Counted from the first letter of the stretch, positions 25,501 through 35,096 are shown. The stretch: DNA of 64,000 bases from Frateuria_A yonginensis (GCF_037137055.1 NZ_JBBBNY010000009.1:62001-126000), one strand, 5' to 3'. The notes: generated by a model from the letters alone, not told the origin. Translations and numbers: made by a program.

Positions 25501-28500
25501 ATGAAGAGTCAATCCGTGCCCGTCAGGCTGCTGGCGGCGGCCGTGCTGGCGGCGTTGTACTGCGGCGGCGTGCAGGCGCAGGACGCCGCGAGCCAAACGC
25601 AGGGCGACAAGGCGCAGCAGGGCAAGGCGCAGCAGGACAGGAGCAAGGCGTCGCAGGCCCAGCCCACCTCGCTCGAGAAGGTCACGGTCACCGGCTATCG
25701 CTACTCGATCGAGAAAAGCCTGGATCAGAAGCGCGACGCCAATGCGATCGTCGAGGTCGTCACCGCGGAAGACGTCAGCAAGTTCCCCGACAAGAACGTG
25801 GCCGACGCGCTGCAGCGCGTGCCGGGCGTGATCATCTCCCGCGACGGCGGCGAGGGTAAGAACGTCAGCGTGCGCGGGCTGTCCTCGGAACTGACCCTGA
25901 CCGAATTGAACGGCAACTACATCGCCACCGCCGAATCCAACGGCGATCCGACCCGTTCGTTCAACTACACGCTGCTGCCGTCGAACATGCTCTCCAGCGC
26001 CGAGCTGTTCAAGACGCCGGAAGCGCGTATCGACGAAGGCGGCATCGGCGGCACGGTGATCCTGCACACGCGCCGGCCGCTGGACATGGAAGCGAACACC
26101 GGCTTCGTGTCCGCCGAGGGCACCTGGGCCGACACGACCAAGAAGACCGACGGGCAGTTCTCCGGCTTGTATGCCTGGCACGACAAGAACGAGCGCTTCG
26201 GCTTCCTGGTCGGCTACACCAGCCAGAAGCGCACGACGCGCACCATGGGCGCCAGCACCGAGAACTGGCAGTGGTACGGCGACGACTACGACGCCCATCC
26301 GGCGACCGACGTCAATGGCAGGCCCTCGGGCATGACCGGCTACTGGTGGGGTCAGTCGGGCTTCAACGACCAGAACCACCCCTACACCGGCACCTTCCAG
26401 GATGGTTGGCCCACCGGTTGCGGCTACTACTGCAACTTCATGATGCCGACCTCGGTCAACCTCAACGTCAAGAACGAGGACCGCGAGCGCAAGGGCGGCC
26501 AGGTGACCCTGCAATTCAGACCGGTCGACAACCTGACCCTCACTGCCAACTACTTCCGTTTCGACCTGTCGCAGAACTCCCAGACCAATACGTTGAAGAT
26601 TCCCGAATGGAATCTGGCCCGCTATGCGGGGGACGGCAACTGGCCCGGCGGCCGCATGCTGGACGGACTGACCTTCGACCCCAGCGGCACCATCGTCACC
26701 GGTGCCAGCTACTCGGTGCACCCGGGCAAGACCTACTACTGCAACAGCGACGAGGCGGCCGCGGGCGGCCTGACGAACACCGGCGGCTTCGGCCCGGACG
26801 ACTGCAGCATTCCTACCCCGCAGATCACCGGCAGCTACAACCGCGAGAAAGCGCTGTCGCAGACGGCGGACCTGGGCGCCGAATGGTCCGGCGAGTCGTT
26901 CGAGGCCAGCGTCAAGGCCGGCCGCACCTGGGCCCAGGGCGGGCCGGAGCTGCAGATCGCGGTGCCGATCAAGCCACGCCGCCAGAACGCGACGGGCGAT
27001 TACGACCTGGGCAACACCATGAGCGCCTGGAGTCTGGTCGGCACGCCGACGATGACCTTCTCGCCGGAGCTGATGCAGAACCTGCGCAACGGCATCGGCG
27101 AAGTCGACCTCGGTTCGACCAGCTCGTCGTGGACGCGCAACGAAACCAGGCAGAAGTACGCGCAGGCCGATTTCACCTGGCACGCCTACGGCGACTGGCT
27201 GGACTCGCTGCAGTGGGGCGTGAAATACCGCAATGGCGGCACCCACCGCAGCACTGGCAACAACTACTGGGTCTGCCAGGGCACCGATCCCTCCGACTAC
27301 GACAACCGCTTCCAGAACGGCTGCGATCCCGGCGCGTCGGTGTTCCAGCCGCAGCTCCTGTACCCGCAATCGCTCGGCGACCTCGCCGGCGGCATCCGCG
27401 CGAGCTCTTTCCCGGCGATCAACTATCCGGCCTACGTCGCCTACCTGAACCAGACCTACGGAGAGATGCAGACCCGCAACGAGGACAACTTCGTCTACAA
27501 CGTCGGCGAGAAGATCTACTCGGGCTACCTGCAGGCCAACTTCAAGACCGAACGCCTGCGCGGCAACATCGGCGTGCGCGTGGCGCGTACCCGGCAGCAT
27601 GCCGACTCGACGGACCAGGTCGATTACTACAACGACTACTTCTTCGACGGCCCCGACGGCAACCCGGCGCCCTGCCAGCCCGGCGGCCTGCCGGCGGCCG
27701 GCGCGCCCGCCGGCTCCGGCTGCGTCAGCGGCTTCACCACGCTGCCGGACAGCCAGACCAACCCGGCCAGCGGGCATATCTCCTCGTTCGTGGTCAGTTC
27801 GCTGGATCGCACCTACACCGACGTCCTGCCGAGCTTCAACATCGCCTACGACCTGACCGACGACCTGGTGCTGCGCGGTGCCGCCTCCAAGGTGATCTCG
27901 CGCCCGAGCTACGGTGATATCGCCTACCCCGGCGGCCTGCAGTACTACAGCCAGGAATACGTCAACGACCGGCGCCTGATCGGCGGCGGCGACGAGGTGG
28001 GCTGGTACGGCGCCGGCAGCAACAAGAAGCTCGACCCGTACAAGGCCACCCAGTACGACGTCGGCCTGGAGTGGTACTTCCATGCGGGCTCGGTGCTCGG
28101 CGTCGACGTGTTCCGCAAGAACGTCAGCAACTTCTCGGTGCCGGTGGTGCAGGACGTCTCCATGGACGTCGGCGGCCAGACCGTCACCGTGCAGAACTAC
28201 TCCACCAGCGCCGGCGGTCGCGACGCGGTTTCCAAGGGCGTCGAACTGTACGCGCAGCACACGCTGGATTTCGGCCTCGGCTTCCAGGTCAACTACACCT
28301 ACAACAAGACCAACGAGGCGGCCATCACGCTCGAGGACGGCACCCAGATCGGCAAGTCGCCGCTGGTCGGCAGCGCGAAGAACCAGGCCAACTTCACCGT
28401 GTTCTACGAAACCGAGCGGTTCCTGGCGCGAGCCTCGTACAACCGGCGCGGCGAAGTGGTGGACGGCCTGGTCAACGGCCTGAACGTCTACGAGGAGCCC

Positions 28501-28683
28501 TACCAGCAGATCGATCTCAACGCGGCGTACAACATCACCAAGGCGTTCAGCGTCACCGCTTCGGTGCTGAACCTGACCAAGGAGGAGTCGCGCTCGCACC
28601 TGGGCAACGACACCCGGGCGCGCTTCTACTCCAACAACTACGCCGGCCGCGTCGTGTACATGGGCCTGACGTACAAGTTCTAG
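25501..28683 (+). CDS. TonB-dependent outer-membrane receptor, carbohydrate type
   Basis: A 1060-residue receptor. It has a Sec signal peptide (1-26, ending GGVQAQ) and a Gln/Lys-rich linker with repeated KAQQGK (about 27-55). The TonB box region VTVTGYR and a plug domain (FPDKNVADALQRVPGV, VSVRGLSSELTLTELNG) follow, then a long beta barrel ending in YMGLTYKF with the terminal Phe typical of barrel proteins. The plug sequence matches the Xanthomonas/Caulobacter carbohydrate-receptor group rather than siderophore receptors. Two LacI-type operators precede it, and a tryptophan-halogenase-like gene follows after a terminator. Energy would come from a TonB protein such as that at 5258. The substrate is inferred to be a glycan. 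Confidence 0.93.
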   Translation: MKSQSVPVRLLAAAVLAALYCGGVQAQDAASQTQGDKAQQGKAQQDRSKASQAQPTSLEKVTVTGYRYSIEKSLDQKRDANAIVEVVTAEDVSKFPDKNVADALQRVPGVIISRDGGEGKNVSVRGLSSELTLTELNGNYIATAESNGDPTRSFNYTLLPSNMLSSAELFKTPEARIDEGGIGGTVILHTRRPLDMEANTGFVSAEGTWADTTKKTDGQFSGLYAWHDKNERFGFLVGYTSQKRTTRTMGASTENWQWYGDDYDAHPATDVNGRPSGMTGYWWGQSGFNDQNHPYTGTFQDGWPTGCGYYCNFMMPTSVNLNVKNEDRERKGGQVTLQFRPVDNLTLTANYFRFDLSQNSQTNTLKIPEWNLARYAGDGNWPGGRMLDGLTFDPSGTIVTGASYSVHPGKTYYCNSDEAAAGGLTNTGGFGPDDCSIPTPQITGSYNREKALSQTADLGAEWSGESFEASVKAGRTWAQGGPELQIAVPIKPRRQNATGDYDLGNTMSAWSLVGTPTMTFSPELMQNLRNGIGEVDLGSTSSSWTRNETRQKYAQADFTWHAYGDWLDSLQWGVKYRNGGTHRSTGNNYWVCQGTDPSDYDNRFQNGCDPGASVFQPQLLYPQSLGDLAGGIRASSFPAINYPAYVAYLNQTYGEMQTRNEDNFVYNVGEKIYSGYLQANFKTERLRGNIGVRVARTRQHADSTDQVDYYNDYFFDGPDGNPAPCQPGGLPAAGAPAGSGCVSGFTTLPDSQTNPASGHISSFVVSSLDRTYTDVLPSFNIAYDLTDDLVLRGAASKVISRPSYGDIAYPGGLQYYSQEYVNDRRLIGGGDEVGWYGAGSNKKLDPYKATQYDVGLEWYFHAGSVLGVDVFRKNVSNFSVPVVQDVSMDVGGQTVTVQNYSTSAGGRDAVSKGVELYAQHTLDFGLGFQVNYTYNKTNEAAITLEDGTQIGKSPLVGSAKNQANFTVFYETERFLARASYNRRGEVVDGLVNGLNVYEEPYQQIDLNAAYNITKAFSVTASVLNLTKEESRSHLGNDTRARFYSNNYAGRVVYMGLTYKF

Positions 28684-28726
28684 GGAGGCCCTTGCTCCCG
28701 TGCCGCAAGGCACGGGTAACCTTCCC

Positions 28727-28768
28727 ACGGCAGCGTCTGCACTCCCCTGGCGCTGCCGTTTTCTTTTG
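28727..28768 (+). terminator. Terminator between receptor and halogenase genes
   Basis: ACGGCAGCG (28727-28735) pairs with CGCTGCCGT (28751-28759), followed by TTTTCTTTT. A separate hairpin CCGTGCC/GGCACGG lies just upstream. The halogenase may be expressed by partial read-through. Confidence 0.7.
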
Positions 28769-28794
28769 TGCATCTCACGCCGGGCGCAGCAGCG

Positions 28795-30309
28795 ATGAAC
28801 GACAACCGGGTCCGCAACATCGTCGTGGTGGGCGGCGGCAGCGCTGGCTGGATGGCCGCGGCGGCGTTGGTCACCTATCTGGGCAAGGGCGCCACCGTCC
28901 GCCTGGTCGAATCGGAGGAGATCGGCACCGTCGGTGTGGGCGAGTCCACCGTCCCGTACATGAAAACCTTCAACTCCCAGGTGCTCGGCATCCCGGAAGC
29001 CGATTTCGTCGCGCGGACGCAGGGCACCTTCAAGCTCGGCATCCAGTTCAACGACTGGGCCCGCATCGGCGACAGCTACGTCCACGGTTTCGGCGCGATC
29101 GGCCGATCGCTGGGGCCGCTGCCGTTCCACCAGTACTGGCTGAAGCTGTTTCTCGCCGGGCGCGCGCCGGACATCGGCGCCTTTTCGCTGCCGACCGCCG
29201 CGGCGCCCCTCAACCGGTTCATGGCCGGCGCGGCCGATGCGCCACCCGGTTCGCCGCTGGCGGACATCGCCTACGGCTACCAGTTCGACGCCGGTCTGTA
29301 TGCGCGCTACCTGCGCGAGCTGGCCGAACGCAGGGGCGCGAAACGCATCGAGGGCAGGATCGTCGACGTCGTCCAGCGCGGAGACGACGGCTTCATCGAG
29401 GCGGTGGTGCTCGAGAGCGGCCAACGCATCGAGGGCGAGCTGTTCGTCGACTGCTCGGGCTTCCGTGGTCTGCTGATCGAAAAGACCCTGAAGGCCGGCT
29501 ACGAGGACTGGAGCCGATGGCTGCCCTGCGACCGCGCGATGGTCGTGGCCTGCGAGAGCGCCGGACCGCTGACGCCGTACACGCGCGTGACCGCGCGCGC
29601 GGCGGGCTGGCAGTGGCGCATCCCGCTGCAACACCGCACCGGCAACGGCTACGTGTATTCCAGCCGCCACGTCGGCGACGACGAGGCCGCCGCGACCCTG
29701 CTCGGGAACCTCGACGGCAAGGCGCTGGGCGAGCCGCGCCCGCTGCGCTTCACGCCCGGCAGGCGCAGGAAATTCTGGGACAGGAACGTCGTGGCGGTGG
29801 GTCTCGCCGGCGGCTTCATGGAACCGCTGGAATCGACCGCCATCTACCTGGCCCAGTCGGGCATCCAGCGCCTGCTCGGCCTGTTCCCTGCGCGCGACTT
29901 CGATCCGCTGCTGGCCGAGCGCTTCAACCGCGAGTCCGCCTTCGAGCACGAGCGGGTGCGCGATTTCCTGGTGCTGCACTATCACGCGACCGAGCGCGAC
30001 GATACGCCGTTCTGGAACCACTGCCGGGCCATGGCCATCCCCGAACCCGTGCGCGAGACCCTCGAGCTATTTCGCGCCGACGGCCGCTATTTCCGCTACG
30101 GCGACGATTTCTTCGCACTGCCGAGCTGGGTCCAGGTGATGCTCGGCCAGCGCATCGTGCCGCGGGGCTACCATCCGATCGTCGACGAGGTGCCGGAGGC
30201 GGACCTGCTCGCCTTCGTCGAACGCGTGCGCCGCACGATCGCCGCGGGCGTCGAGGCAATGCCGTCGCACCAGGCCTACATCGAGGCCAACTGCAAGGCG
30301 CAAGCGTAG
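28795..30309 (+). CDS. Flavin-dependent tryptophan-halogenase family protein
   Basis: A 504-residue FAD-binding protein of the Trp_halogenase family. The nucleotide site is VVVGGGSAGWMAA near the N-terminus. The WxWxIP signature appears as GWQWRIPLQHR, and GESTVPYM occupies the place of the catalytic-lysine segment, with Thr/Met rather than a clear Lys next to it. Such genes recur beside carbohydrate TonB-dependent receptors in Caulobacter and Xanthomonas relatives, where halogenation has not been shown. ATG 28795 was chosen; a GTG at 28768 overlaps the terminator. No flavin reductase partner is adjacent. Confidence 0.85.
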   Translation: MNDNRVRNIVVVGGGSAGWMAAAALVTYLGKGATVRLVESEEIGTVGVGESTVPYMKTFNSQVLGIPEADFVARTQGTFKLGIQFNDWARIGDSYVHGFGAIGRSLGPLPFHQYWLKLFLAGRAPDIGAFSLPTAAAPLNRFMAGAADAPPGSPLADIAYGYQFDAGLYARYLRELAERRGAKRIEGRIVDVVQRGDDGFIEAVVLESGQRIEGELFVDCSGFRGLLIEKTLKAGYEDWSRWLPCDRAMVVACESAGPLTPYTRVTARAAGWQWRIPLQHRTGNGYVYSSRHVGDDEAAATLLGNLDGKALGEPRPLRFTPGRRRKFWDRNVVAVGLAGGFMEPLESTAIYLAQSGIQRLLGLFPARDFDPLLAERFNRESAFEHERVRDFLVLHYHATERDDTPFWNHCRAMAIPEPVRETLELFRADGRYFRYGDDFFALPSWVQVMLGQRIVPRGYHPIVDEVPEADLLAFVERVRRTIAAGVEAMPSHQAYIEANCKAQA

Positions 30310-30339
30310 GCCCGGGCGGGTCCTGGCCGGCCACGCGCG

Positions 30340-31239
30340 TCACGCGTCCCGCGTGCGCCGCCAGAACGGCGGTACCAGACGGTGGCGGCGCAGCGCCACC
30401 GCCAGCAATGCCGCCGACACCAGCGAGCACAGCAGCAGGGCCACAACCGAGGCCTCGGCGCCGAACACGCCGCCGCTCAGCCAGTCCGGTCCGGTGCGGG
30501 TGGAAACCAGCCAGCCATCGGCCCTGGTGCCCGAGACCGGGATCCCGTAGACCGTGCCCTGCATGAAGTTCCAGGCCGCGTGCAGGCCCATGCAGACCCA
30601 CAGCGAGCGGGTCACCAGGTAGAGGAGCCCGAGCAGGAGGCCCGCCTCGATGGCGATCGCCAGGCCGGCCCACACGGTGGCCCCCGGGTTGCTCAGGTGT
30701 GCGGCACCGAAGAACAGCGCCGATACCACCAGGGCGGCCCAGCTGCCGAGCCCTTCCTCGACCAGGCGATAGAGTACGCCGCGAGCGATGATCTCCTCGC
30801 CGACGCCGGCGCCCAGACCGACCGTCAGGGCGGCGGCGAGCCAGTGCGCATCCGGGTCGACGCCGACCATGTGGTAGCTGCCCAGCAGCCACAGCGCTCC
30901 CACCACGGCACTGAACAGCAAGGCGCCTGTCGCCAGTCCCAGCGCGCCGTCCGGCAGAAGCCGGCCGATCGACAGCTCGCGCACCGGCCGGCGCTCGATC
31001 AGCTTGACCAGCACCAGGTAGGCGAGCAGCGGAACCAACCCACGGAAGGCCAGCTCGCGCAAGGGGTGGGCCAGCGGACCGGTCGACGCCGTCGCGTGCG
31101 GGAGCAGGCCGAACAGCACACCCCCACCCACCAGCAAGGCGGTGAAGAAAAGCAGCCGCGCCAGCGGCGAGAACACCAGCCAGCGTTGCCAGGGCGGCGC
31201 CGAGGCGGGGGTGGCGAAGGCGAGACGGTAGCCGTGCAT
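30340..31239 (-). CDS. CPBP (CAAX-like) intramembrane metalloprotease
   Basis: A 299-residue membrane protein with about eight hydrophobic segments. The Abi/CPBP active-site motifs are present: EExxxR as E148-E149...R153 in GVGEEIIARG, FxxxH in FFGAAHLSN, and HxxxN in LHAAWNF. The family cleaves within membranes or processes small peptides; bacterial members include bacteriocin-immunity proteins, but no bacteriocin gene is present here. The gene is convergent with the halogenase. Confidence 0.87.
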   Translation of the reverse strand: MHGYRLAFATPASAPPWQRWLVFSPLARLLFFTALLVGGGVLFGLLPHATASTGPLAHPLRELAFRGLVPLLAYLVLVKLIERRPVRELSIGRLLPDGALGLATGALLFSAVVGALWLLGSYHMVGVDPDAHWLAAALTVGLGAGVGEEIIARGVLYRLVEEGLGSWAALVVSALFFGAAHLSNPGATVWAGLAIAIEAGLLLGLLYLVTRSLWVCMGLHAAWNFMQGTVYGIPVSGTRADGWLVSTRTGPDWLSGGVFGAEASVVALLLCSLVSAALLAVALRRHRLVPPFWRRTRDA

Positions 31240-31355
31240 GCGATGTCCCCTGTGGATGGCAGGGGCACGCTAGCAGTGCGGCTGACGGGTGCCCAGTGGA
31301 GGAGGTCACGCCGGCGGGCGGGGCGGGCCTGCGCGATGCGCCGGCGCGGCAGGAC

Positions 31356-31428
31356 GGAGCGAGCCTGCGGGCGATGCTCTTCGCTGGCGTGGCCCGGTGC
31401 GAAAGGCATCGCGAGCAAGCCCGCTCCC
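31356..31428. repeat. REP-like palindromic element, copy 3
   Basis: The left arm is GGAGCGAGCCTGCGGGCGATGC, and the right arm GCATCGCGAGCAAGCCCGCTCCC, with about 30 bases between. It is closely related to the copy at 46911 and stands just downstream of prfC. Confidence 0.75.
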
Positions 31429-31448
31429 GGCAATCCGAGGGGGCGGGA

Positions 31449-33050
31449 TCAGACCTCGACCGAGGCGGCGTGCTCGCGCGTGGCCGAGAAGCGGACCTGC
31501 GGCCAGCGTTCCTGCGCCAGCTGCAGGTTGACCCGCGAGGGCGCGAGGTAAACCAGTTCGCCGGCGGCGTCGACGGCGAGGTTCATCGCGTTCTTCTCGC
31601 GGAACTCCTCCAGCTTCTTCGCGTCGTCGCAATGCACCCAGCGCGCGGTGACCACACCGACGGGGTCGAACGACGCATCCACGCCGTACTCGTCCTTCAA
31701 CCGGTAGGCCACCACGTCGAACTGCAGCACGCCGACTGCGCCCAGGATCAGGTCGTTGCTCATCAGCGGGCGGAAGAACTGCGTGGCACCCTCCTCCGAC
31801 AGCTGCGCCAGGCCCTTCTGCAGCGCCTTCATCTTCAGCGGGTCGCGCAGGCGCGCGCGGCGGAACAGTTCCGGCGCGAAGTTGGGGATGCCGGTGAAGC
31901 TGATCGGCTCGCCCTCGGTGAAAGTGTCGCCGATCGAAATGGTGCCGTGGTTGTGCAGGCCGATCACGTCGCCGGGGTAGGCGCTCTCGACGATCTCGCG
32001 GTCGGACGCCATGAAGGTCAGCGCGTTGGCGATACGCACCTCCTTGCCGGTGCGCGTCTGGATCATCTTCATGCCGGCGGTGTAGGTGCCCGAGCACACG
32101 CGCATGAAGGCCACGCGGTCGCGGTGCGCCGGGTCCATGTTCGCCTGGATCTTGAAGACGAAGCCGGTCAGCTTGTCCTCGGCGGGGTCGACCTGGCGGC
32201 CGAGCGTGGCACGCGGGCGCGGCGAGGGGGCGTGCTCCACGAAGAAATCCAGCAGCAGCTGCACGCCGAAGTTGTTCACCGCCGAGCCGAAGAACACCGG
32301 GGTCAGCTTGCCGGCCAGGTAGTCCTCCAGCACGAACGGGTTGGAGGCGCCCTGTACCAGCTCCAGCTCGTCGCGCAGCTCGGCCAGCATGTCCGCGCCG
32401 ACCGCCGCTTCCAGCCCCGGTGCGTCCAGGCCCTTGAAGATGGTCGAGTCCTGTCGCGTGAAGTTCCTGCCTGGCTCGTAGACGTGCACCTCGTCCAGCA
32501 GCAGGTGGTAGACACCCTTCAGCCGCTTGCCCATGCCGATCGGCCAGGTCACCGGTGTGCAGGCGATGCCCAGCACCGACTCGACCTCGTCCAGCAGCTC
32601 GATCGGCGAACGGCCCTCGCGGTCGAGCTTGTTGATGAAGGTCATGATCGGCGTGTCGCGCAGGCGACACACCTCCATCAGCTTGATGGTGCGCTCCTCC
32701 ACGCCCTTGGCGCAGTCGATCACCATCAGCGCCGAGTCCACCGCGGTCAGCACGCGGTAGGTGTCCTCGGAGAAGTCCGCGTGGCCCGGGGTGTCGAGCA
32801 GGTTGACGATCTTGCCCTCGTAGGGGAACTGCATCACCGAGGAGGTGACCGAGATGCCGCGCTCCTTCTCCAGCGCCATCCAGTCGGAGGTCGCGTGGCG
32901 CGCGGCCTTGCGGCCCTTGACCGATCCGGCCATCTGGATAGCGCCGCCGAACAGCAACAGCTTCTCGGTCAGCGTGGTCTTGCCCGCGTCCGGGTGGCTG
33001 ATGATGGCGAAGGTGCGGCGGCGGCGGGTTTCTTGGGCGTGCGGGGACAT
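31449..33050 (-). CDS. prfC: Peptide chain release factor 3
   Basis: A 533-residue GTPase that recycles RF1 and RF2 from the ribosome after termination. The G1 motif is SHPDAGKTT, switch II DTPGHADF and G4 NKLDREGR. RF3-specific regions (GRKAARHATSDWM, SHRV-equivalent domain III) and the length (E. coli 529) fit. Start MSPHAQETRRRRTF at 33050 was chosen from the family N-terminus; the frame extends further upstream without a conserved sequence. Transcribed alone. Confidence 0.96.
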   Translation of the reverse strand: MSPHAQETRRRRTFAIISHPDAGKTTLTEKLLLFGGAIQMAGSVKGRKAARHATSDWMALEKERGISVTSSVMQFPYEGKIVNLLDTPGHADFSEDTYRVLTAVDSALMVIDCAKGVEERTIKLMEVCRLRDTPIMTFINKLDREGRSPIELLDEVESVLGIACTPVTWPIGMGKRLKGVYHLLLDEVHVYEPGRNFTRQDSTIFKGLDAPGLEAAVGADMLAELRDELELVQGASNPFVLEDYLAGKLTPVFFGSAVNNFGVQLLLDFFVEHAPSPRPRATLGRQVDPAEDKLTGFVFKIQANMDPAHRDRVAFMRVCSGTYTAGMKMIQTRTGKEVRIANALTFMASDREIVESAYPGDVIGLHNHGTISIGDTFTEGEPISFTGIPNFAPELFRRARLRDPLKMKALQKGLAQLSEEGATQFFRPLMSNDLILGAVGVLQFDVVAYRLKDEYGVDASFDPVGVVTARWVHCDDAKKLEEFREKNAMNLAVDAAGELVYLAPSRVNLQLAQERWPQVRFSATREHAASVEV

Positions 33051-33220
33051 GCGGGCGGTTGCGGCGGGATTCGAACCGTACATTGTAGCCGGATCGGGGG
33101 CGCCCACCTGCCGGGCCGGCTGCGCCCGCCACGCGCTGTTCACACGTGCGCAACAGGAGGCGGGCGTAGCGTCGCGCGCGCGCCGCATACGCGTGCGCGC
33201 CCTGTCGAAGGAGGTGGGCC

Positions 33221-33658
33221 ATGAAACGTGTCGCCATGCTGTTCGCGTCGTTGATGCTGTCCGCGGTGATGGGTGCGACTTTCGCCCAGGAGGCCAAGCC
33301 CTACAGGGAGGGTGCCGTCCGGCAGGTAAGTTTCATCAAGATCAAGCCGGGCCAGTTCAACAACTACATGAAATACCTCGACGGGCCGTACAAGGCGGTG
33401 ATGGAGGCCAGCATGAAGGCAGGCCTGATCACCGGCTGGTCGGTCTACGAGGCGCAAGCCAGGACCCCGCAGGACCCGGACCTGATCCTGACGGTCAATT
33501 ACCCGAACATGGCCGCGCTCGATCGCACCGACGAGGCGGACGCGATCCGCGCCAAGGTGGCCGGTTCGCTGGAAGCGCAGGACAAGGCTGCGATCGACCG
33601 CGAATCGATGCGCGAGCTGCTGGGCAGCCAGCTGATCCGCGAGTTGATCCTGAAATAG
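33221..33658 (+). CDS. Small exported protein of unknown function
   Basis: A 145-residue protein with a Sec signal peptide (1-22, ending GATFAQ) and a very strong ribosome binding site (AAGGAGGTG). The mature part (VSFIKIKPGQFNNYMKYLDGPYKAVMEASMKAGLITGWSVY, then DLILTVNYPNMAALD) has the strand-helix-strand pattern of dimeric alpha/beta-barrel (ABM-like) proteins. I do not recognise a named family. Probably periplasmic. Its neighbours are convergent and unrelated. Confidence 0.8.
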   Translation: MKRVAMLFASLMLSAVMGATFAQEAKPYREGAVRQVSFIKIKPGQFNNYMKYLDGPYKAVMEASMKAGLITGWSVYEAQARTPQDPDLILTVNYPNMAALDRTDEADAIRAKVAGSLEAQDKAAIDRESMRELLGSQLIRELILK

Positions 33659-33720
33659 CGCGGGCGCAGCGCGCCATCGGGGAGGCCCCGCCGCCTGTGG
33701 GGGCCTCTCGGCGTGGAAGG

Positions 33721-34374
33721 TCACCCGACCAGCAGGTCTTCGTAGAACGCCCCGAACGGCTCGGTGGGGTGCGCGATCTGGATCTCCAGCACCCACAGTC
33801 CCGGCGAGGGTGTGCCCTCCAGCGAGCCCAGGTCCCCGCCTTTGTGCACCGAGTGCGGATAGTCGCCGAGGCGGTGGCCCTTGATCGCGTGGTTGAAACG
33901 CCAGCCCATCGCCTGCGCCTGCACTGTGGCGAACTCGTACAGCGCCCGACCGCTCAGGCCTTCATTGCGCCAGGCCCGGGCGACCTCGTCGAACAGCGTG
34001 CGGGCAGCCTGCGCGCAGGCCAGGTGCGGGCGCGATTCGCCCGTGGCGAAGGTCTCGCCTACGTCGCCTTCGTGCCCGTCGAATACCAGGCCGAGGTCGA
34101 TGAAGTAGATGTCGTCCTCGCTCAGCCGCACGCCGGGGTCGGAGCGCTGCCGGTAGGTCCTGGTGGTATTGGAGCCGATGCGGACGATGGGCGGATGCCA
34201 CAGGCGCTCGACGCCACGCTGCGCGAACACCCCCGCCGCCATGGCCTGGGCCTCGTCCTCGCCGATGCCCGGCCGCATCCGTGCCCGGATCTCATGCAGT
34301 ACCGCCCAGCTGCGCTCGCGGGCGCGGAGCATCGACGCCGCGTCGAAGCGCCGGCCGACCGCCTCGCGGTTCAC
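33721..34374 (-). CDS. M24-family metallopeptidase-like protein (aminopeptidase P fold)
   Basis: A 217-residue pita-bread-fold protein lacking the N-terminal domain of aminopeptidase P. Metal ligands appear in place: Asp in FIDLGLVFDG, a second Asp in HEGDVGET, His in PHSVHKGGDLG, and Glu in LEIQIAH and FYEDLLVG. The family removes N-terminal Met or residues before Pro. The start codon overlaps the stop of the upstream 2OG-Fe oxygenase gene (ATGA), so the two are translationally coupled. The pairing suggests they act on the same amino acid or dipeptide, which is inference. Confidence 0.82.
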   Translation of the reverse strand: MNREAVGRRFDAASMLRARERSWAVLHEIRARMRPGIGEDEAQAMAAGVFAQRGVERLWHPPIVRIGSNTTRTYRQRSDPGVRLSEDDIYFIDLGLVFDGHEGDVGETFATGESRPHLACAQAARTLFDEVARAWRNEGLSGRALYEFATVQAQAMGWRFNHAIKGHRLGDYPHSVHKGGDLGSLEGTPSPGLWVLEIQIAHPTEPFGAFYEDLLVG

Positions 34375-35096
34375 GCGCCACCTCGTGCGCGCAGGGCATC
34401 GCGGAAGGTCACCACCAGCACGTCGCGATGGGCCGGCTGCGAGGGATCGACGGGTGTCACGGCGGTGACGCCATGGAACACGCGCGCGTCGTCGACCAGC
34501 GCCGCGTCGAACGGGTGGGTCAGCGTGAAGCTGCCGAGCAGGCGTCCATCGGCCGCGTGGATCGTGGTCGTGCCGCTTTCGATGTTGCTGCGGTCGACCA
34601 GCAGTACCAGCACGTAGTCCACGCCGTCGCGGTGGACTCCTTCGGGGGTCGGCTCGCCCGCTTCGTTGGCGCGGGCCTCGATGCGGAACTGGTGCACCTC
34701 CACCTGCCAGTGCGCGACCTGCGGCGCCAGCCCGCCGAAGCAGCGGTGGCAGAAGTCCAGGATGCGCCGCAAACTGGCCCCGTCGGCCGTCACCGGTTCG
34801 AACCAGCGCTCGATGTCGCCCTGCAGCGGGTTGTAGGTCTTGCTCTGGTAGTGCGGCTGGTGCGGCTCGCGGTGGACGCCCCGCGCGTCGGCCGAGAACA
34901 CCGCATGGCGGCGGCGCCGGTGGCGGCCGACCGAGGCGAGGTAGGTATCCGGGGCCAGCTCGTTCCAGCTGGCGGTGAAGGCGGGCCAGTCGGGCAGGGA
35001 GGCAGCGTCGAGCTGCTCCCGCATGGCGTCGGCGGGGACGAAGGCGAAGCCATCCTGGAGGAGCCGGTCCTGCAGCGCGGGCAGTGTGGAGGTCAT
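34371..35096 (-). CDS. 2-oxoglutarate/Fe(II) dioxygenase, L-amino-acid hydroxylase-like
   Basis: A 241-residue protein resembling the 2OG-Fe dioxygenase family (PF10014) that includes isoleucine 4-hydroxylase and BsmA. Iron ligands are likely H155 and D157 in EGVHRDGVDY and H208 in VFHGVTAV. The Arg for 2-oxoglutarate is probably in HRDVLVVTFRD. The region NIESGTTTIHAADG with LTHPFDAALVDD is typical. Start 35096 gives the family length. It is followed by, and overlaps, the M24 peptidase gene. The substrate is not known; free hydrophobic amino acids are the family precedent. Confidence 0.82.
   Translation of the reverse strand: MTSTLPALQDRLLQDGFAFVPADAMREQLDAASLPDWPAFTASWNELAPDTYLASVGRHRRRRHAVFSADARGVHREPHQPHYQSKTYNPLQGDIERWFEPVTADGASLRRILDFCHRCFGGLAPQVAHWQVEVHQFRIEARANEAGEPTPEGVHRDGVDYVLVLLVDRSNIESGTTTIHAADGRLLGSFTLTHPFDAALVDDARVFHGVTAVTPVDPSQPAHRDVLVVTFRDALRARGGA

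Noticed and set aside
24958..30021. Very long open frame antisense to the receptor and halogenase genes
   Set aside because: It is a mirror of GC-rich codon use on the other strand; its product is Arg/Gly/His-rich without any domain, while the plus strand carries convincing proteins.
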